This document shows positions 25,683-34,635 of a stretch of 64,000 nucleotides of DNA, piece after piece (positions within the stretch are counted from its first letter, which is position 1; the number at the start of each line of letters is the position of its first letter). The DNA comes from Pantoea cypripedii. Its GTDB lineage: Bacteria > Pseudomonadota > Gammaproteobacteria > Enterobacterales > Enterobacteriaceae. The position numbers were made by a program, and so were the translations under genes. Under the pieces are notes generated by a model. The model was given only the letters and a program-made list of their open reading frames with translations. It did no database searches and was not told the origin of the DNA. Location: NCBI RefSeq assembly GCF_011395035.1, contig NZ_CP024769.1, positions 333,965-397,964 of the forward strand, in the 5' to 3' direction.

Positions 25683-26323
25683 TGTCATTCACCGACCGTC
25701 TGTTACAGGAACATCAGGCCATCTGGCAGGAGATGCAGCAACATCGTTTCGTGCTGGATATTGAACAGGATCAACTGGATGAGGCGGTATTCAATCGTTA
25801 TCTGGTGTTTGAAGGCAACTTTGTGGCTACCGCTATCGCCATCTTTGCGCTGGGCATCAGCAAAGCTCCCGGCATCCGTCAGCAGCGCTGGCTGATTACG
25901 GTGTTGAATGCGCTGGTGGATACGCAGATCGCCTGGTTTGAAGAGGTTTATGTGCGACGCAATATTGATCCGGCCAGCGTGCCGGGTGATCTCCCTGGGG
26001 TAAAACGTTTCGACCAGGGGATGCTGCAAGCGGCGCAGCAGGGCAGTTATGCCGACATCATCACCATCATGTTTGGCGCTGAATGGATGTATTACCACTG
26101 GTGTGCACGGGTGGCAGAGAAAAGCCAAAGTGATGCGGACATTCGTCGCTGGGTGGAGTTGCACGCGGAGGAGGCGTTTTATCAACAGGCGAGCTGGCTG
26201 AAAGCGGAACTGGATGCCTGTGCCGCGACGCTGCCGGAAAGCGAACAGCAGCGGCTGTCAAAGCTGTATGCAGAGGTGCTGCGCTGGGAAATTGATTTCC
26301 ACAGCGCAGCCTGGCTGGATTAA
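25682..26323 (+). CDS. TenA/THI-4 family protein
   Basis: A 213-residue all-helical heme-oxygenase-like protein of the TenA type: FNRYLVFEGNFVATAIAIFALGI near 38-60, QIAWFEEVY, then AEWMYYHWCARVA and a final WEIDFHSAAW. TenA proteins hydrolyse aminopyrimidine thiamin fragments, but many relatives have other or unknown roles. The catalytic cysteine of TenA is not clearly present. Coupling to BtpA and neighbourhood with a sugar kinase and ribose-type importer suggest a nucleoside- or vitamin-like substrate (inference). It overlaps the convergent padC end by four bases. Confidence 0.7.
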   Translation: MSFTDRLLQEHQAIWQEMQQHRFVLDIEQDQLDEAVFNRYLVFEGNFVATAIAIFALGISKAPGIRQQRWLITVLNALVDTQIAWFEEVYVRRNIDPASVPGDLPGVKRFDQGMLQAAQQGSYADIITIMFGAEWMYYHWCARVAEKSQSDADIRRWVELHAEEAFYQQASWLKAELDACAATLPESEQQRLSKLYAEVLRWEIDFHSAAWLD

Positions 26324-26826
26324 CGCAGGTTAGCCGGGAAGTCGGCGGGCAGTTCGCTCGCCGCACAGGCAATCACGTTCTCATTATCGGGACCGCAGTC
26401 ACGAACAAAGGTAATGGTGGCGAATTCATCAATCACTGTGGTCGGATAAGTCGGTCCCTGTTCACGAAACGCCGCCATTTCACTCAGATGATCATTCTGG
26501 AAGCAGACGGTTTTTTCCGGGTTTAGCATTACCCATTGCGGGAAGAAAATGGTGCCGTGAAAGACAAGGTCAGCGAGGTTAGCGATCAGGCTGACGTCGG
26601 TGCCGGTTGGCTCGGTCCAGGAAATTTTATACACCGCGTCGGCGACCCGCACGATGTAAGCCTGCTGATCTTTCACCCAACGATTTCCCACCAGACCGCT
26701 GTGAATACGGTAGTCGAGGGTGGTGGCATTTTTCACGTAGATCTCGTAATTCCAGCCATTGTCGTAGGTGTAGACCAGGTGTTTACCAATAAAACCGCTC
26801 AAATCTTGTTTATCAAAGTTGCTCAT
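26320..26826 (-). CDS. padC: Phenolic acid decarboxylase
   Basis: A 168-residue enzyme almost identical in length and pattern to bacterial phenolic acid decarboxylases: FDKQDLSGFIGKHLVYTYDN, YEIYVKNATTLDYRIHSG, YKISWTEPTGTDVSL and HGTIFFPQWV. It converts ferulic, p-coumaric and caffeic acids to vinyl phenols without a cofactor, in the cytoplasm, detoxifying plant hydroxycinnamates. It is divergent from a LysR gene 99 bases away, the arrangement known for Klebsiella padA and its regulator. Confidence 0.95.
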   Translation of the reverse strand: MSNFDKQDLSGFIGKHLVYTYDNGWNYEIYVKNATTLDYRIHSGLVGNRWVKDQQAYIVRVADAVYKISWTEPTGTDVSLIANLADLVFHGTIFFPQWVMLNPEKTVCFQNDHLSEMAAFREQGPTYPTTVIDEFATITFVRDCGPDNENVIACAASELPADFPANLR

Positions 26827-26925
26827 TTTTCATCTCCTTCAGTTGATGAACTTACGATACCCCTTTAAAAATTGAATGAATAACGCTAATTTTGGATAGT
26901 TTTAATCTAAATATTGGATGTGTTG

Positions 26926-27828
26926 ATGTTTAAGACCACGCTGGAACAATGGGCGATCCTTGATAAGGTCGTCGAGCTGGGCGGATTCAATCAGGCAGCG
27001 GAAGCGATGAATCGTAGCCAGTCATCCGTCAGCTACAATCTTTCGCTGTTACAGGAACGTCTTGGGATTTCATTGCTGCGCATTGAAGGCCGGCGAGCGC
27101 TCTTGACCCCGCAGGGGGAGACGCTGCTGGCACAGGTGCGCCCATTGCTGAATGCCTTCCATGTGCTGGAGTCGCGCGCGGCAAGTTTGCACGACGGCGC
27201 GCGTACTCAGCTGGAACTGGTGGTTGATAATATTTTTCCGCGCCAGACGCTGTTTCGCGTGTTGCAGCAGTTCCAGCAACAATATCCGGCGACGCAAATC
27301 CAACTTACCGAGGTGCTGGAATACGACGATCCGCTGCATCCGGCGGTGCCTGACGCCGATGTGATGGTGATGACGCGCCGCGAAGACGTTTCCGGACGCG
27401 GGCAGTGGCTGATGAATGTTGATTTTCTGGCGGTCATTCACCGCGACCATCCGCTGCTGACCTTAGCGCAGCCGCTGACGGAATATGACCTGTCACGCTA
27501 TCCGCAAATTCGTATCGGTACCTCGCGCTCGCAAGCGCCGAACGCCTCGGTGGGGCAATCGGAACAATGGTTTTTCTCGACGGTGGATACAGCGGTTGAA
27601 GCGGTGATGCACCAGGTGGGGTATGGCTGGCTGCCGCAGGAACGCATTTCTGAAGCACTGCAGCAGGGAGTATTGCAGCTCTTACCGTTAAATCATGGCG
27701 GTCGCCGCAGTACCCCGATGCATCTGATTGTGAAAAAGGAACTGATCCCGCTGGATGATCAGGTAATTGCGTTGGTGGATCTGTTTACCCGTTATTGTTC
27801 AGGGCAGAGTGCTGTCACCGACACCTAA
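26926..27828 (+). CDS. LysR-family regulator, probably of padC
   Basis: A 300-residue LysR regulator. The winged HTH is at residues 5-62 (GFNQAAEAMNRSQSSVSYNLSLLQERLG), and the effector domain from about 90 includes LVVDNIFPRQTLF and the late YGWLPQERISEAL. The ATG at 26926 is chosen; a TTG at 26914 is in frame. Divergent orientation to padC implies control by hydroxycinnamates. Its 3' end overlaps the convergent acetyltransferase gene by 30 bases. Confidence 0.9.
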   Translation: MFKTTLEQWAILDKVVELGGFNQAAEAMNRSQSSVSYNLSLLQERLGISLLRIEGRRALLTPQGETLLAQVRPLLNAFHVLESRAASLHDGARTQLELVVDNIFPRQTLFRVLQQFQQQYPATQIQLTEVLEYDDPLHPAVPDADVMVMTRREDVSGRGQWLMNVDFLAVIHRDHPLLTLAQPLTEYDLSRYPQIRIGTSRSQAPNASVGQSEQWFFSTVDTAVEAVMHQVGYGWLPQERISEALQQGVLQLLPLNHGGRRSTPMHLIVKKELIPLDDQVIALVDLFTRYCSGQSAVTDT

Positions 27829-28314
27829 CTGGCGTTGCATAATCACCGTATCCAGCCAGCGTCCGTGTTTGAAGCCAACCGAGCGCAGTGTGCCGGTCAC
27901 GGTAAAACCGGCTGAACGATGCAGGGCAATGGAAGCGTCGTTCTCGCTGTTGCCTACCACGCCCACCATCTGGCGATATCCCTGCTGTTCGGCCCATGAC
28001 AGCGCCTGCGCCAGCAATTTTCTGCCGATACCGCGCCCGGTGTAACGCTGGTCGATATACACCGAATCTTCAAGGCTAAAACGGTAGGCAAAACGTTCGC
28101 GCCAGCGCGAGAGGTAGCAATAACCCAATACCACGCCATCCTCGATTGCCACAAACCACGGCAGTCCGGCGGCGTTTATTTTTTGCAGGCGGGCCAGCAG
28201 GGTGGCTTCATCGGGTGGATCGGTTTCAAAGGTTGCGCAGCCGTATAAGACATGGTGCGCATAAATCTGTTGAATGGCGGGGATATGTTGTTCTTCTGCC
28301 AGCAAAATTTCCAT
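27799..28314 (-). CDS. GNAT acetyltransferase, phosphinothricin acetyltransferase-like
   Basis: A 171-residue GNAT enzyme of the PAT/Bar/MddA group. It has IYAHHVLYGCATFETDPP near 20-37, the acetyl-CoA loop RYTGRGIGRKLL and VGVVGNSENDASIALHRSAGF, and VGFKHGRWLDTVIMQR at the end. Such enzymes acetylate phosphinothricin, methionine sulfoximine or sulfone. The start at 28314 matches the family N-terminus; an ATG at 28341 with AGGG upstream is a possible alternative adding nine residues. It is divergent from a second LysR gene. Confidence 0.87.
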   Translation of the reverse strand: MEILLAEEQHIPAIQQIYAHHVLYGCATFETDPPDEATLLARLQKINAAGLPWFVAIEDGVVLGYCYLSRWRERFAYRFSLEDSVYIDQRYTGRGIGRKLLAQALSWAEQQGYRQMVGVVGNSENDASIALHRSAGFTVTGTLRSVGFKHGRWLDTVIMQRQLGVGDSTLP

Positions 28315-28411
28315 TGTATGGCTCTCGTTTGTTATCTGCATTCAGGCTACCCTGTTGGCTTAATCTGTGGCAGCCCGGTGCGCTTATCCGCGCTATAAGG
28401 AATTTTTAGAG

Positions 28412-29296
28412 ATGGCCAGCCTCAATCTCGATCATCTGGACACTTTCCGCCTGGTTATCAGCCGGGGGAGTTTTTCCGGCGCGGCTGATGCGTTGGGGCT
28501 TTCGCAGCCTGCGGTCAGCCTGCAAATCCGCCAGCTGGAGCAATCACTGCAAACACGCCTGATTGAACGCACCGGGCGCGGAGTCAGGGCCACCGCAGCA
28601 GGGCAGGCGCTACTTGAGCACAGTGAACATATCACCAGCGCGGTTGCCACGGCACGGGCCGCCGTCACCCAGCATGCTGACGAGATCAGCGGTACGGTGA
28701 TCATTGGCACGGGGGCGACCGCCTGCATCCATTTATTGCCCCCGTTGCTGCAACAATTACGTCAGCAGCATCCGCAGTTAAAAGTGGATGTGCGGACCGG
28801 CAACACCGCCGCCATTATACGCGCAGTGGAAGAAAATCAGGTGGATATCGGGTTGGTGACGTTGCCGGTAAGCAGCCAAAGCGTGCATGTCAGGCCGTTA
28901 TATGAGGAGGATTTCAGAGTGATTGTGTCCTGCGACAGCAGGGAGGCAGTGGCATCACCTGTCACGCCAGTGGCGCTGGCTGCGCTGCCGTTGATCGTAT
29001 TTGAACCGGGCAGCGGCACACGGGCAGTGACCGACGCCTGGTTTCGCGAGGCGGGTTTGCGTCCAACACCCGTGATGGAGCTGGGTAGTATCGAAGCCAT
29101 CAAGCGTATGGTACGTGCCGGTTTGGGCTACAGCCTTGTGCCTGTGATGGCACTGGAGCAGGAAGAGGACCGGGCAGGATTAAGCGTGTTTGCTCCTGAG
29201 CCAGAGTTGCAGCGCAGCCTTGGCATTGTGATGCGTCATGACCGTGTGGTGAGCCGCGGGATGACGGTGGTACTCAATGGGCTGCGTCGGGCATAA
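28412..29296 (+). CDS. LysR-family transcriptional regulator
   Basis: A 294-residue LysR regulator with HTH at residues 4-62 (GSFSGAADALGLSQPAVSLQIRQLE) and a CysB-like effector domain (VIIGTGATACIHLLPPLL, GLGYSLVPVMALE). The ATG at 28412 is preceded by AAGGAA; the frame to 28367 lacks a site. It is divergent from the GNAT gene and may control it. It is the last ordinary gene before the A+T-rich island. Confidence 0.88.
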   Translation: MASLNLDHLDTFRLVISRGSFSGAADALGLSQPAVSLQIRQLEQSLQTRLIERTGRGVRATAAGQALLEHSEHITSAVATARAAVTQHADEISGTVIIGTGATACIHLLPPLLQQLRQQHPQLKVDVRTGNTAAIIRAVEENQVDIGLVTLPVSSQSVHVRPLYEEDFRVIVSCDSREAVASPVTPVALAALPLIVFEPGSGTRAVTDAWFREAGLRPTPVMELGSIEAIKRMVRAGLGYSLVPVMALEQEEDRAGLSVFAPEPELQRSLGIVMRHDRVVSRGMTVVLNGLRRA

Positions 29297-29325
29297 AGTC
29301 TGCTAAAAAGGTAAGTTCGGTCTTA

Positions 29326-30693
29326 TCAATCTCCGGCAGCGCCCCGTAATAACTCCTGACAACCAGTTGGGAGTATGTGGATATTTTGCCACCAAATATT
29401 GGGGGGTTCCATGTTGTTTAATTTTTTCAGCACGGAAATGACAGGCAATAAATCTGATTCATTATCAAAGTGCATTTTGATTTTATTTGCGATGAGTCTA
29501 ATTGCATCACCAGTGTATTGATAAAAATCATCTCTGGTCATATCTATCAAAACGCTTAATACCAGTGGATTACTGTTTTTACTTTGAATTAGAGCATACA
29601 AGGCGGTATGTCTCTGCTGCTTAGGGAGTTCTCCAATGGAGCTGGCGAGTTTGAGTTGGATCTTTTTCCGTATATCGTCAGGCATTTTATCAATATTCTT
29701 CTCAATTAAGTCAGAAAGGATTTCGAAGCTATGGCGATTTATCAGCCTGGCATGGTGAGATTGGTTGTCATTGAATGTTTTTATTTTTTTATTGATGGAT
29801 GTGATAATTTCTGCCAGTGCTATCCGCGACTCATTTAATCTCTGTTCCATTCGATCTGAGTTACACTGTGTAGCAAGTAATGCTTCTCTTTTTTGACTTA
29901 TTTTTAATACTAAGGTGATAAGTCTTGTTCCCGCCAGTTCAGATGCTTTTTTTATTCGTTCTTTTAATGGGGTGTTTTTGTTCTCGCCACAGGCATTATT
30001 TATATCCCAATGACTTTCCCTCACCTTATGGAAAAATAGCAGGTTTTTGGCTTGCTGGAGTTTTGTATCCAGGTTAATAATTATTTGTTCGCGCCTGAGC
30101 TGAGTTATTGTTTTATTGATGCAATGATTTTCAAAATTTGCTAAATTTTCCGGCAATAGTTTTTTTTCAGATCGAAACGTCATGTCAAATACGCTTAACC
30201 TGCCAATGCATTCAATCAGGTTAAGTATGATTCCCCCCATGGAATTCCCATCTGATTTCTTATCGGAAAGGATGAAATATATAAAAACAATGAAGGTATC
30301 GAAGTGTTGTATTCGTTTAATAAAATTTTCGCTGATGGCATTTATTGCATCCTGTTGCCACTCATTTGGAATCTCAGTTAACATATCCAGCAGTGTCTGG
30401 GCATTTTCTGCATTGGTTTGTGTTGCCGAGCAGTCCAGAAGCCTCGAATAGGGTTCAGGCATAAAATTCTGCCACGGGTGGTTGACCTGGCGTGTTGGAT
30501 GCAGCCCCCTGACAATTTTAAGGAGAATTTCATCAGGAAAAGTCTGTTTTAAAATCCTTTCAAATGACGTCAGACTTTCTGTGCTATTGGTGATGGTTGC
30601 TACATTTTCGCTTACCTGAGCAACGGGTTGTTCTGCCGCAGACAAGAGAGGACTTACAACGGGATTTGTGGATGTTGAGGGGACGGTATTCAT
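29326..30693 (-). CDS. Unrecognised effector-like protein A (F-box-like N-terminus)
   Basis: A 455-residue protein of no family I recognise, paralogous to the next two genes upstream. Residues 1-45 are Ser/Thr/Pro/Val-rich without a signal peptide. Residues 51-90 contain TFPDEILLKIVRGLHP and a Trp-containing segment (HPWQNFMPEPYSRLL), which resembles a eukaryotic F-box. Residues 105-130 hold WQQDAINAISENFIKRI, conserved in all three paralogues. A charged helical middle is followed by the C-terminal PKQQRHTALYALIQS and AIRLIANKIKMHF blocks. It starts with GAGGAATAG before ATG, 45 bases after gene B, at the end of a four-gene unit. G+C is clearly lower than in the flanking genes. Confidence 0.75.
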   Translation of the reverse strand: MNTVPSTSTNPVVSPLLSAAEQPVAQVSENVATITNSTESLTSFERILKQTFPDEILLKIVRGLHPTRQVNHPWQNFMPEPYSRLLDCSATQTNAENAQTLLDMLTEIPNEWQQDAINAISENFIKRIQHFDTFIVFIYFILSDKKSDGNSMGGIILNLIECIGRLSVFDMTFRSEKKLLPENLANFENHCINKTITQLRREQIIINLDTKLQQAKNLLFFHKVRESHWDINNACGENKNTPLKERIKKASELAGTRLITLVLKISQKREALLATQCNSDRMEQRLNESRIALAEIITSINKKIKTFNDNQSHHARLINRHSFEILSDLIEKNIDKMPDDIRKKIQLKLASSIGELPKQQRHTALYALIQSKNSNPLVLSVLIDMTRDDFYQYTGDAIRLIANKIKMHFDNESDLLPVISVLKKLNNMEPPNIWWQNIHILPTGCQELLRGAAGD

Positions 30694-30738
30694 GCTATTC
30701 CTCGCTGAATTTTCAGACCGCGGCCTTTATCTTAAACT

Positions 30739-32115
30739 TTACAGGAGATCGTTTAATAACAGATTCTGACAGTCACGGGAAATCAGATGAAAAAAGGTCA
30801 GAAAGTTTCTTATTTCTTCCAGTCTCGGCGCTATATAGGATCTTAGTGCGGCAATGACGTGTGATACATCTTCATTATTGTTATAAGAAACCTCCATTTT
30901 ATTCGCAATCAACGCCATGGCAACAAACGGCTGTGCAAAAAAATCGCCATCAAGTTTTTTTGCTAAAATTGCCAATACCTCCGGGGTACTACTATCACTT
31001 TTTATCAGGCAGGATAACGCGGAGTGGCGCTGGCTTTGCGTTAATTTTTCCATAGAGTTGACCAGTTTTACTCGTAAATTTTCCCGATCTGGTGAGGTCA
31101 TTCGGCTGGCGTTCTGGTCAAGGGTGCTGATGATAAGCTCGAATACATGGCGGTTTATGATATCTGCTGCCTGATGTTTTTTCGTATTGAAGAGGTTAAT
31201 TATTTCGTTGATATCCCGTATTTCATAATGGTTGTTTTTCGATCCCGGTTGAAGGGGTTTATAAACCGTCTTATAGCTAAGAGCAGCGCAATCAGTGGCA
31301 TTTTTTTTACGAACGATGTTTTTTATCTGTTGCTTTGTCCTTTTTATCTCTCTGTTGAGAGACTTTTCCTCATTAGTTTTTGTTTTTATTTCAGGGTTTT
31401 CACTGTTGAGGTCCTTAATCTTCCAGTTAAATTTTATTGTTTCACGAGCAAAAAGCGCTGTGTGAAGCTCCAGAAGTTCCAGGTTATAGAGGGAGCTAAT
31501 TTTCAGAAGGGAAAGGTTAGCCATTTCATAGCATATATTTCCTTCACTATCCTGATGTTCTATCGGATCCCAGGATAATAAGGCATGATCTGCTCCCCAA
31601 AAGTCGTCATTAACTTTAAAATCCCCAACCTGTTCTATTAGAGTCTGCATCATTAACATAAATGAATGACTGTCTGATTTTTTATTGGTGATAATAAATT
31701 CAATTACAGCGCAGAAAACGGGAAATTCATCTATTCTTTTGATAAAGTTTTCACAAACAGCCTTGATGGCATCATGCTGCCAGGCCTGTGGAATAAAAGG
31801 AATTATTCTTATAATTTTTTTTAAAATGCCAATCTCAGGATTTTTGGTGGACAGGTCCAATAACTGTGAGTATTGGCTGGGTAGAAAATATCGCCATACG
31901 TGCTCAGCCTGTCTGGTTGGATGCAGGGTTCTGAAAATCCGCGTGATGATTTCCCTGGGTAAGATCTGCTGCATTTCTGTCTCAAATGAAGACAGGCTTT
32001 CCGTGCTATTGGTGACGGTTGCCACATGCTCGTTCATCTGAGTGATGGGATGTTCTGCTGTGTAGAGTTCGGTGTTAATGGAGGAACTGCCAGATGTCGT
32101 TGGGGTGATATTCAT
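30739..32115 (-). CDS. Unrecognised effector-like protein B (F-box-like N-terminus)
   Basis: A 458-residue paralogue of A and C with no known function. The N-terminus aligns without gaps to A: leader VATVTNSTESLSSFE at 31-45, F-box-like ILPREIITRIFRTLHP at 51-66, HVWRYFLPSQYSQLL at 72-86, and WQHDAIKAVCENFIKRI. The middle (about 200-300) is Lys/Glu-rich and coiled-coil-like (EEKSLNREIKRTKQQIKN). The C-terminus has SQRHSALSCLIKS and ALIANKMEVSY, and ends CQNLLLNDLL. The ATG at 32115 follows GAGGAATGGA, the same initiation context as gene A; an ATG four codons upstream is rejected. A 56-base gap separates it from gene C. Confidence 0.75.
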   Translation of the reverse strand: MNITPTTSGSSSINTELYTAEHPITQMNEHVATVTNSTESLSSFETEMQQILPREIITRIFRTLHPTRQAEHVWRYFLPSQYSQLLDLSTKNPEIGILKKIIRIIPFIPQAWQHDAIKAVCENFIKRIDEFPVFCAVIEFIITNKKSDSHSFMLMMQTLIEQVGDFKVNDDFWGADHALLSWDPIEHQDSEGNICYEMANLSLLKISSLYNLELLELHTALFARETIKFNWKIKDLNSENPEIKTKTNEEKSLNREIKRTKQQIKNIVRKKNATDCAALSYKTVYKPLQPGSKNNHYEIRDINEIINLFNTKKHQAADIINRHVFELIISTLDQNASRMTSPDRENLRVKLVNSMEKLTQSQRHSALSCLIKSDSSTPEVLAILAKKLDGDFFAQPFVAMALIANKMEVSYNNNEDVSHVIAALRSYIAPRLEEIRNFLTFFHLISRDCQNLLLNDLL

Positions 32116-32171
32116 TCCATTCCTCATTAAATTCTTTCCTGGGGTCGCGTAGCACCAGGCTTGTCAGCAAT

Positions 32172-33557
32172 TTACACGGAGTGATCACGCAATATTTTTT
32201 GACAACTATGGGTAAGCGAGTCGATATCATTCCACCAGTTATCCTCGTTCTCTGATTTATTTTCGACACATACGCGCAGCGTAGAAATGATGTGGGAGAC
32301 ATCCTCGCCATTATTAAAGTATTCTTCCATTTTACCTGCCACTAATCTCAGGGCCGCATATGAAAATTCATAAAAACCGTCATTCAGTGTTTTTGCCAGT
32401 GTCGCCAGGACCGGGACGCTGCATATTTCGCTTTTGACCAGAGCACATAAGATAGGATAGCGCTGATTTATCGATAATTTTCCCAGACAATCGACCAGCT
32501 TTATCTTTATTTTTTCCAGGGCATTCTCAGAAACTTTCACTGTGTTGGCGCATAACAGGCTGGCTATAATTTCAAAAACGAATCGATTTGTCTGTTCAGT
32601 GATATGAAGATTGCTGTTGTTTAATAGATTGATCTTGAGATTGATATCTTTTACCAGGTCATTTGTTATGTTAAAGCTCTCGTGGTATGACATCGTTTTA
32701 GTTAAGCGACCGATGTCTGCACGATCGATTTGTGCTTTTCTTCGGTTAATTGCCGCGATTTCCCTGCTTAAATTTTTGACTTCACCATTAAGTCTGTTTT
32801 CCTCCTGTTCTTTTATTATTTTCTTTTCTATATCGTTGCTGTCAACCTTAATGGTTTTTATTTTCCATTGAATCCTTCTGATTTCGTTTAGAAAGAGTTT
32901 TTTCTTCTTATCCTGACGTTGGATATCAAAGCCAAGGCTATCCTTCTGGTATATGAGTTCTGCCATTTTGGTTGCGATATTTTCTTTTTGATGCTTTGGG
33001 TTTACCGGAGCAGGTGGCGGTAACAAATGGTTTTCCTGAAACATCTCTTCATTCACGTTAAAACTGCCGATGCGAGAGATCAGGCTATGCACCATCAGCT
33101 GAAAAGAATGGCTATCTATTTCCTTACTGGTGATGAGGAAGTCAATTGCTGCACTGAAAGCGGGGAAGCTTTCAATTCTTTTGATGAAGTTTTCGCATAT
33201 TGTATTAATAGCATCATGTTGCCAGTCATGGGGTATGAGAGGAAGCAACGCGATCAATCTATGGAAATTGCTGGCATTCGGCTGTTTTGTTGAGCACGCC
33301 AATAACTCAGCATAGGGTTGCGGTAACAAGTATTGCCAGGGATGGCTGACCTGGAGAGGGGGAGAGAGTCTGCGCAGAATTTCGACCAGTATTTCGTTAG
33401 TAAAAGTATGTTGTAAAAGGATTTCAAATGAGGAGAGATTTTCTGCGCTATTATCGATAGATATTAAATTTTCAACCACCGGAGAAATATGTTCTGATTC
33501 AATGGTCAGGGAAGAGGTTGCAGCCCGACTGGTTGATGCCACGGGGGTGGTATTCAT
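32172..33557 (-). CDS. Unrecognised effector-like protein C (F-box-like N-terminus)
   Basis: A 461-residue third paralogue. It has TFTNEILVEILRRLSP at 51-66 and HPWQYLLPQPYAELL at 72-86, then WQHDAINTICENFIKRI. A strongly charged, probably coiled-coil middle lies between about 205 and 300 (IEKKIIKEQEENRLNGEVKN), followed by NQRYPILCALVKS and the end CQKILRDHSV. The ATG at 33557 has TGAGGT upstream; the 38-residue longer frame from 33671 overlaps gene D and has no site. It starts 13 bases after gene D, so the two are cotranscribed. No signal peptide or membrane segment. Function unknown; secretion into a host is a hypothesis. Confidence 0.75.
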   Translation of the reverse strand: MNTTPVASTSRAATSSLTIESEHISPVVENLISIDNSAENLSSFEILLQHTFTNEILVEILRRLSPPLQVSHPWQYLLPQPYAELLACSTKQPNASNFHRLIALLPLIPHDWQHDAINTICENFIKRIESFPAFSAAIDFLITSKEIDSHSFQLMVHSLISRIGSFNVNEEMFQENHLLPPPAPVNPKHQKENIATKMAELIYQKDSLGFDIQRQDKKKKLFLNEIRRIQWKIKTIKVDSNDIEKKIIKEQEENRLNGEVKNLSREIAAINRRKAQIDRADIGRLTKTMSYHESFNITNDLVKDINLKINLLNNSNLHITEQTNRFVFEIIASLLCANTVKVSENALEKIKIKLVDCLGKLSINQRYPILCALVKSEICSVPVLATLAKTLNDGFYEFSYAALRLVAGKMEEYFNNGEDVSHIISTLRVCVENKSENEDNWWNDIDSLTHSCQKILRDHSV

Positions 33558-33570
33558 TGTGTACCTCATT

Positions 33571-34581
33571 TTAATACGGGAGCGAAGACTGTGGCGGAAG
33601 TGTGACAACCACTTCAGTAACATCATAGATTCCTCTGCCATGCGATATCTGGCCACCGCTTTGTAAAACATCGGAAAGTTTACAGGTAATTGTGTTGGAG
33701 GATTCTCCAGTGCTAATTAATGAAACCTTGAAATGAATACCATCAGTTTGGCTGTCAAAATTATAGGCGAGCGTGTTGTTGTGAAGAATAACCTGATTAT
33801 GGTCCATACAAAGATGGAGATAAATGTTCTCGGGAGCAATATTGAAATGACCGGGTAGATTTAGTGCTGAAGCGATTGTTTTTACGCTTTCAGTATCTTG
33901 TGTTTGCCATTTATTCGCCTGTTTTACAATATCCGCTTCATATTGTGCCCGAAGTGAGTTTTCATAGTTTTCCAGTGTCTCCGTGGGAATCGATACGTCC
34001 GGTGGCAGTATCACGACCACGGCTCTTGAGTCATTAGCCACGGGATTATTAATGATTTTTCCACCGCATTGGATAACATCAGAAAGTTTGCACATCTGGG
34101 GGATATGCCCTGGTTTTGCATAGGGATCAGAGACTTTTCTTTCTAATGAGATCAGCAAAGGGACACCGCCATTTGGAAAATATCTCGATTGTGCTTCACC
34201 CTGACTTTGCGTTATATAACTCCCCTCAGAATTATATGGGGAGACGGAACGGTGGAGAAAAATATTTTCAGGAGATAAATGCGCGAGTTCATTTAAATTA
34301 ACATCAAGGCGGTTTGCAATGGTCTGGACTGTATAGGTATCCCGTAGCCCCCATTTTTTAACAATATCATTGATTATTGTTTCACGCTGCGATGGATCAT
34401 AACTATTTGTATGCCGAGGGGATGCCGTATTTATCTCGGGCTGATTCACGGGAGTTTGCTGACTAAGGAGCGTTTCACCGGTACTTTCTATATGTTGTAT
34501 ATTAGCGGCCACGCCCGCGACGGGTGATTCTGCTGGCTGTTCGGATGCATTGCCAGAGTTTACAATAGGGGATATCTGCAT
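33571..34581 (-). CDS. Unrecognised protein D with two copies of a new module
   Basis: A 336-residue protein. Residues 1-45 resemble the leader of gene A (EQP..., ESTGETLLS against NSTESLTS). Two copies of a module follow, about 70-200 and 218-336: each has KW..(R/Q)DT.(T/S)V(Q/K)TIA, an ENI(F/Y)LH strand, a KLSDV(I/L)Q(C/S)GG block and a VVV.LPP ending. Gene E carries one further copy. The ATG at 34581 has GAGAACG upstream and follows the pattern of the other starts; the upstream in-frame start at 34641 lies inside the conserved promoter element. It heads the D-C-B-A unit. Confidence 0.72.
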   Translation of the reverse strand: MQISPIVNSGNASEQPAESPVAGVAANIQHIESTGETLLSQQTPVNQPEINTASPRHTNSYDPSQRETIINDIVKKWGLRDTYTVQTIANRLDVNLNELAHLSPENIFLHRSVSPYNSEGSYITQSQGEAQSRYFPNGGVPLLISLERKVSDPYAKPGHIPQMCKLSDVIQCGGKIINNPVANDSRAVVVILPPDVSIPTETLENYENSLRAQYEADIVKQANKWQTQDTESVKTIASALNLPGHFNIAPENIYLHLCMDHNQVILHNNTLAYNFDSQTDGIHFKVSLISTGESSNTITCKLSDVLQSGGQISHGRGIYDVTEVVVTLPPQSSLPY

Positions 34582-34635
34582 GTTTTTCGTTCTCATCAGA
34601 ATGGGGTGCCTATCGTATGAAATGTTGTAAGTCGT

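Noticed and set aside
33558..33671. Longer N-terminus for protein C
   Set aside because: The extension overlaps gene D, has no ribosome-binding site and destroys the colinear alignment with A and B.
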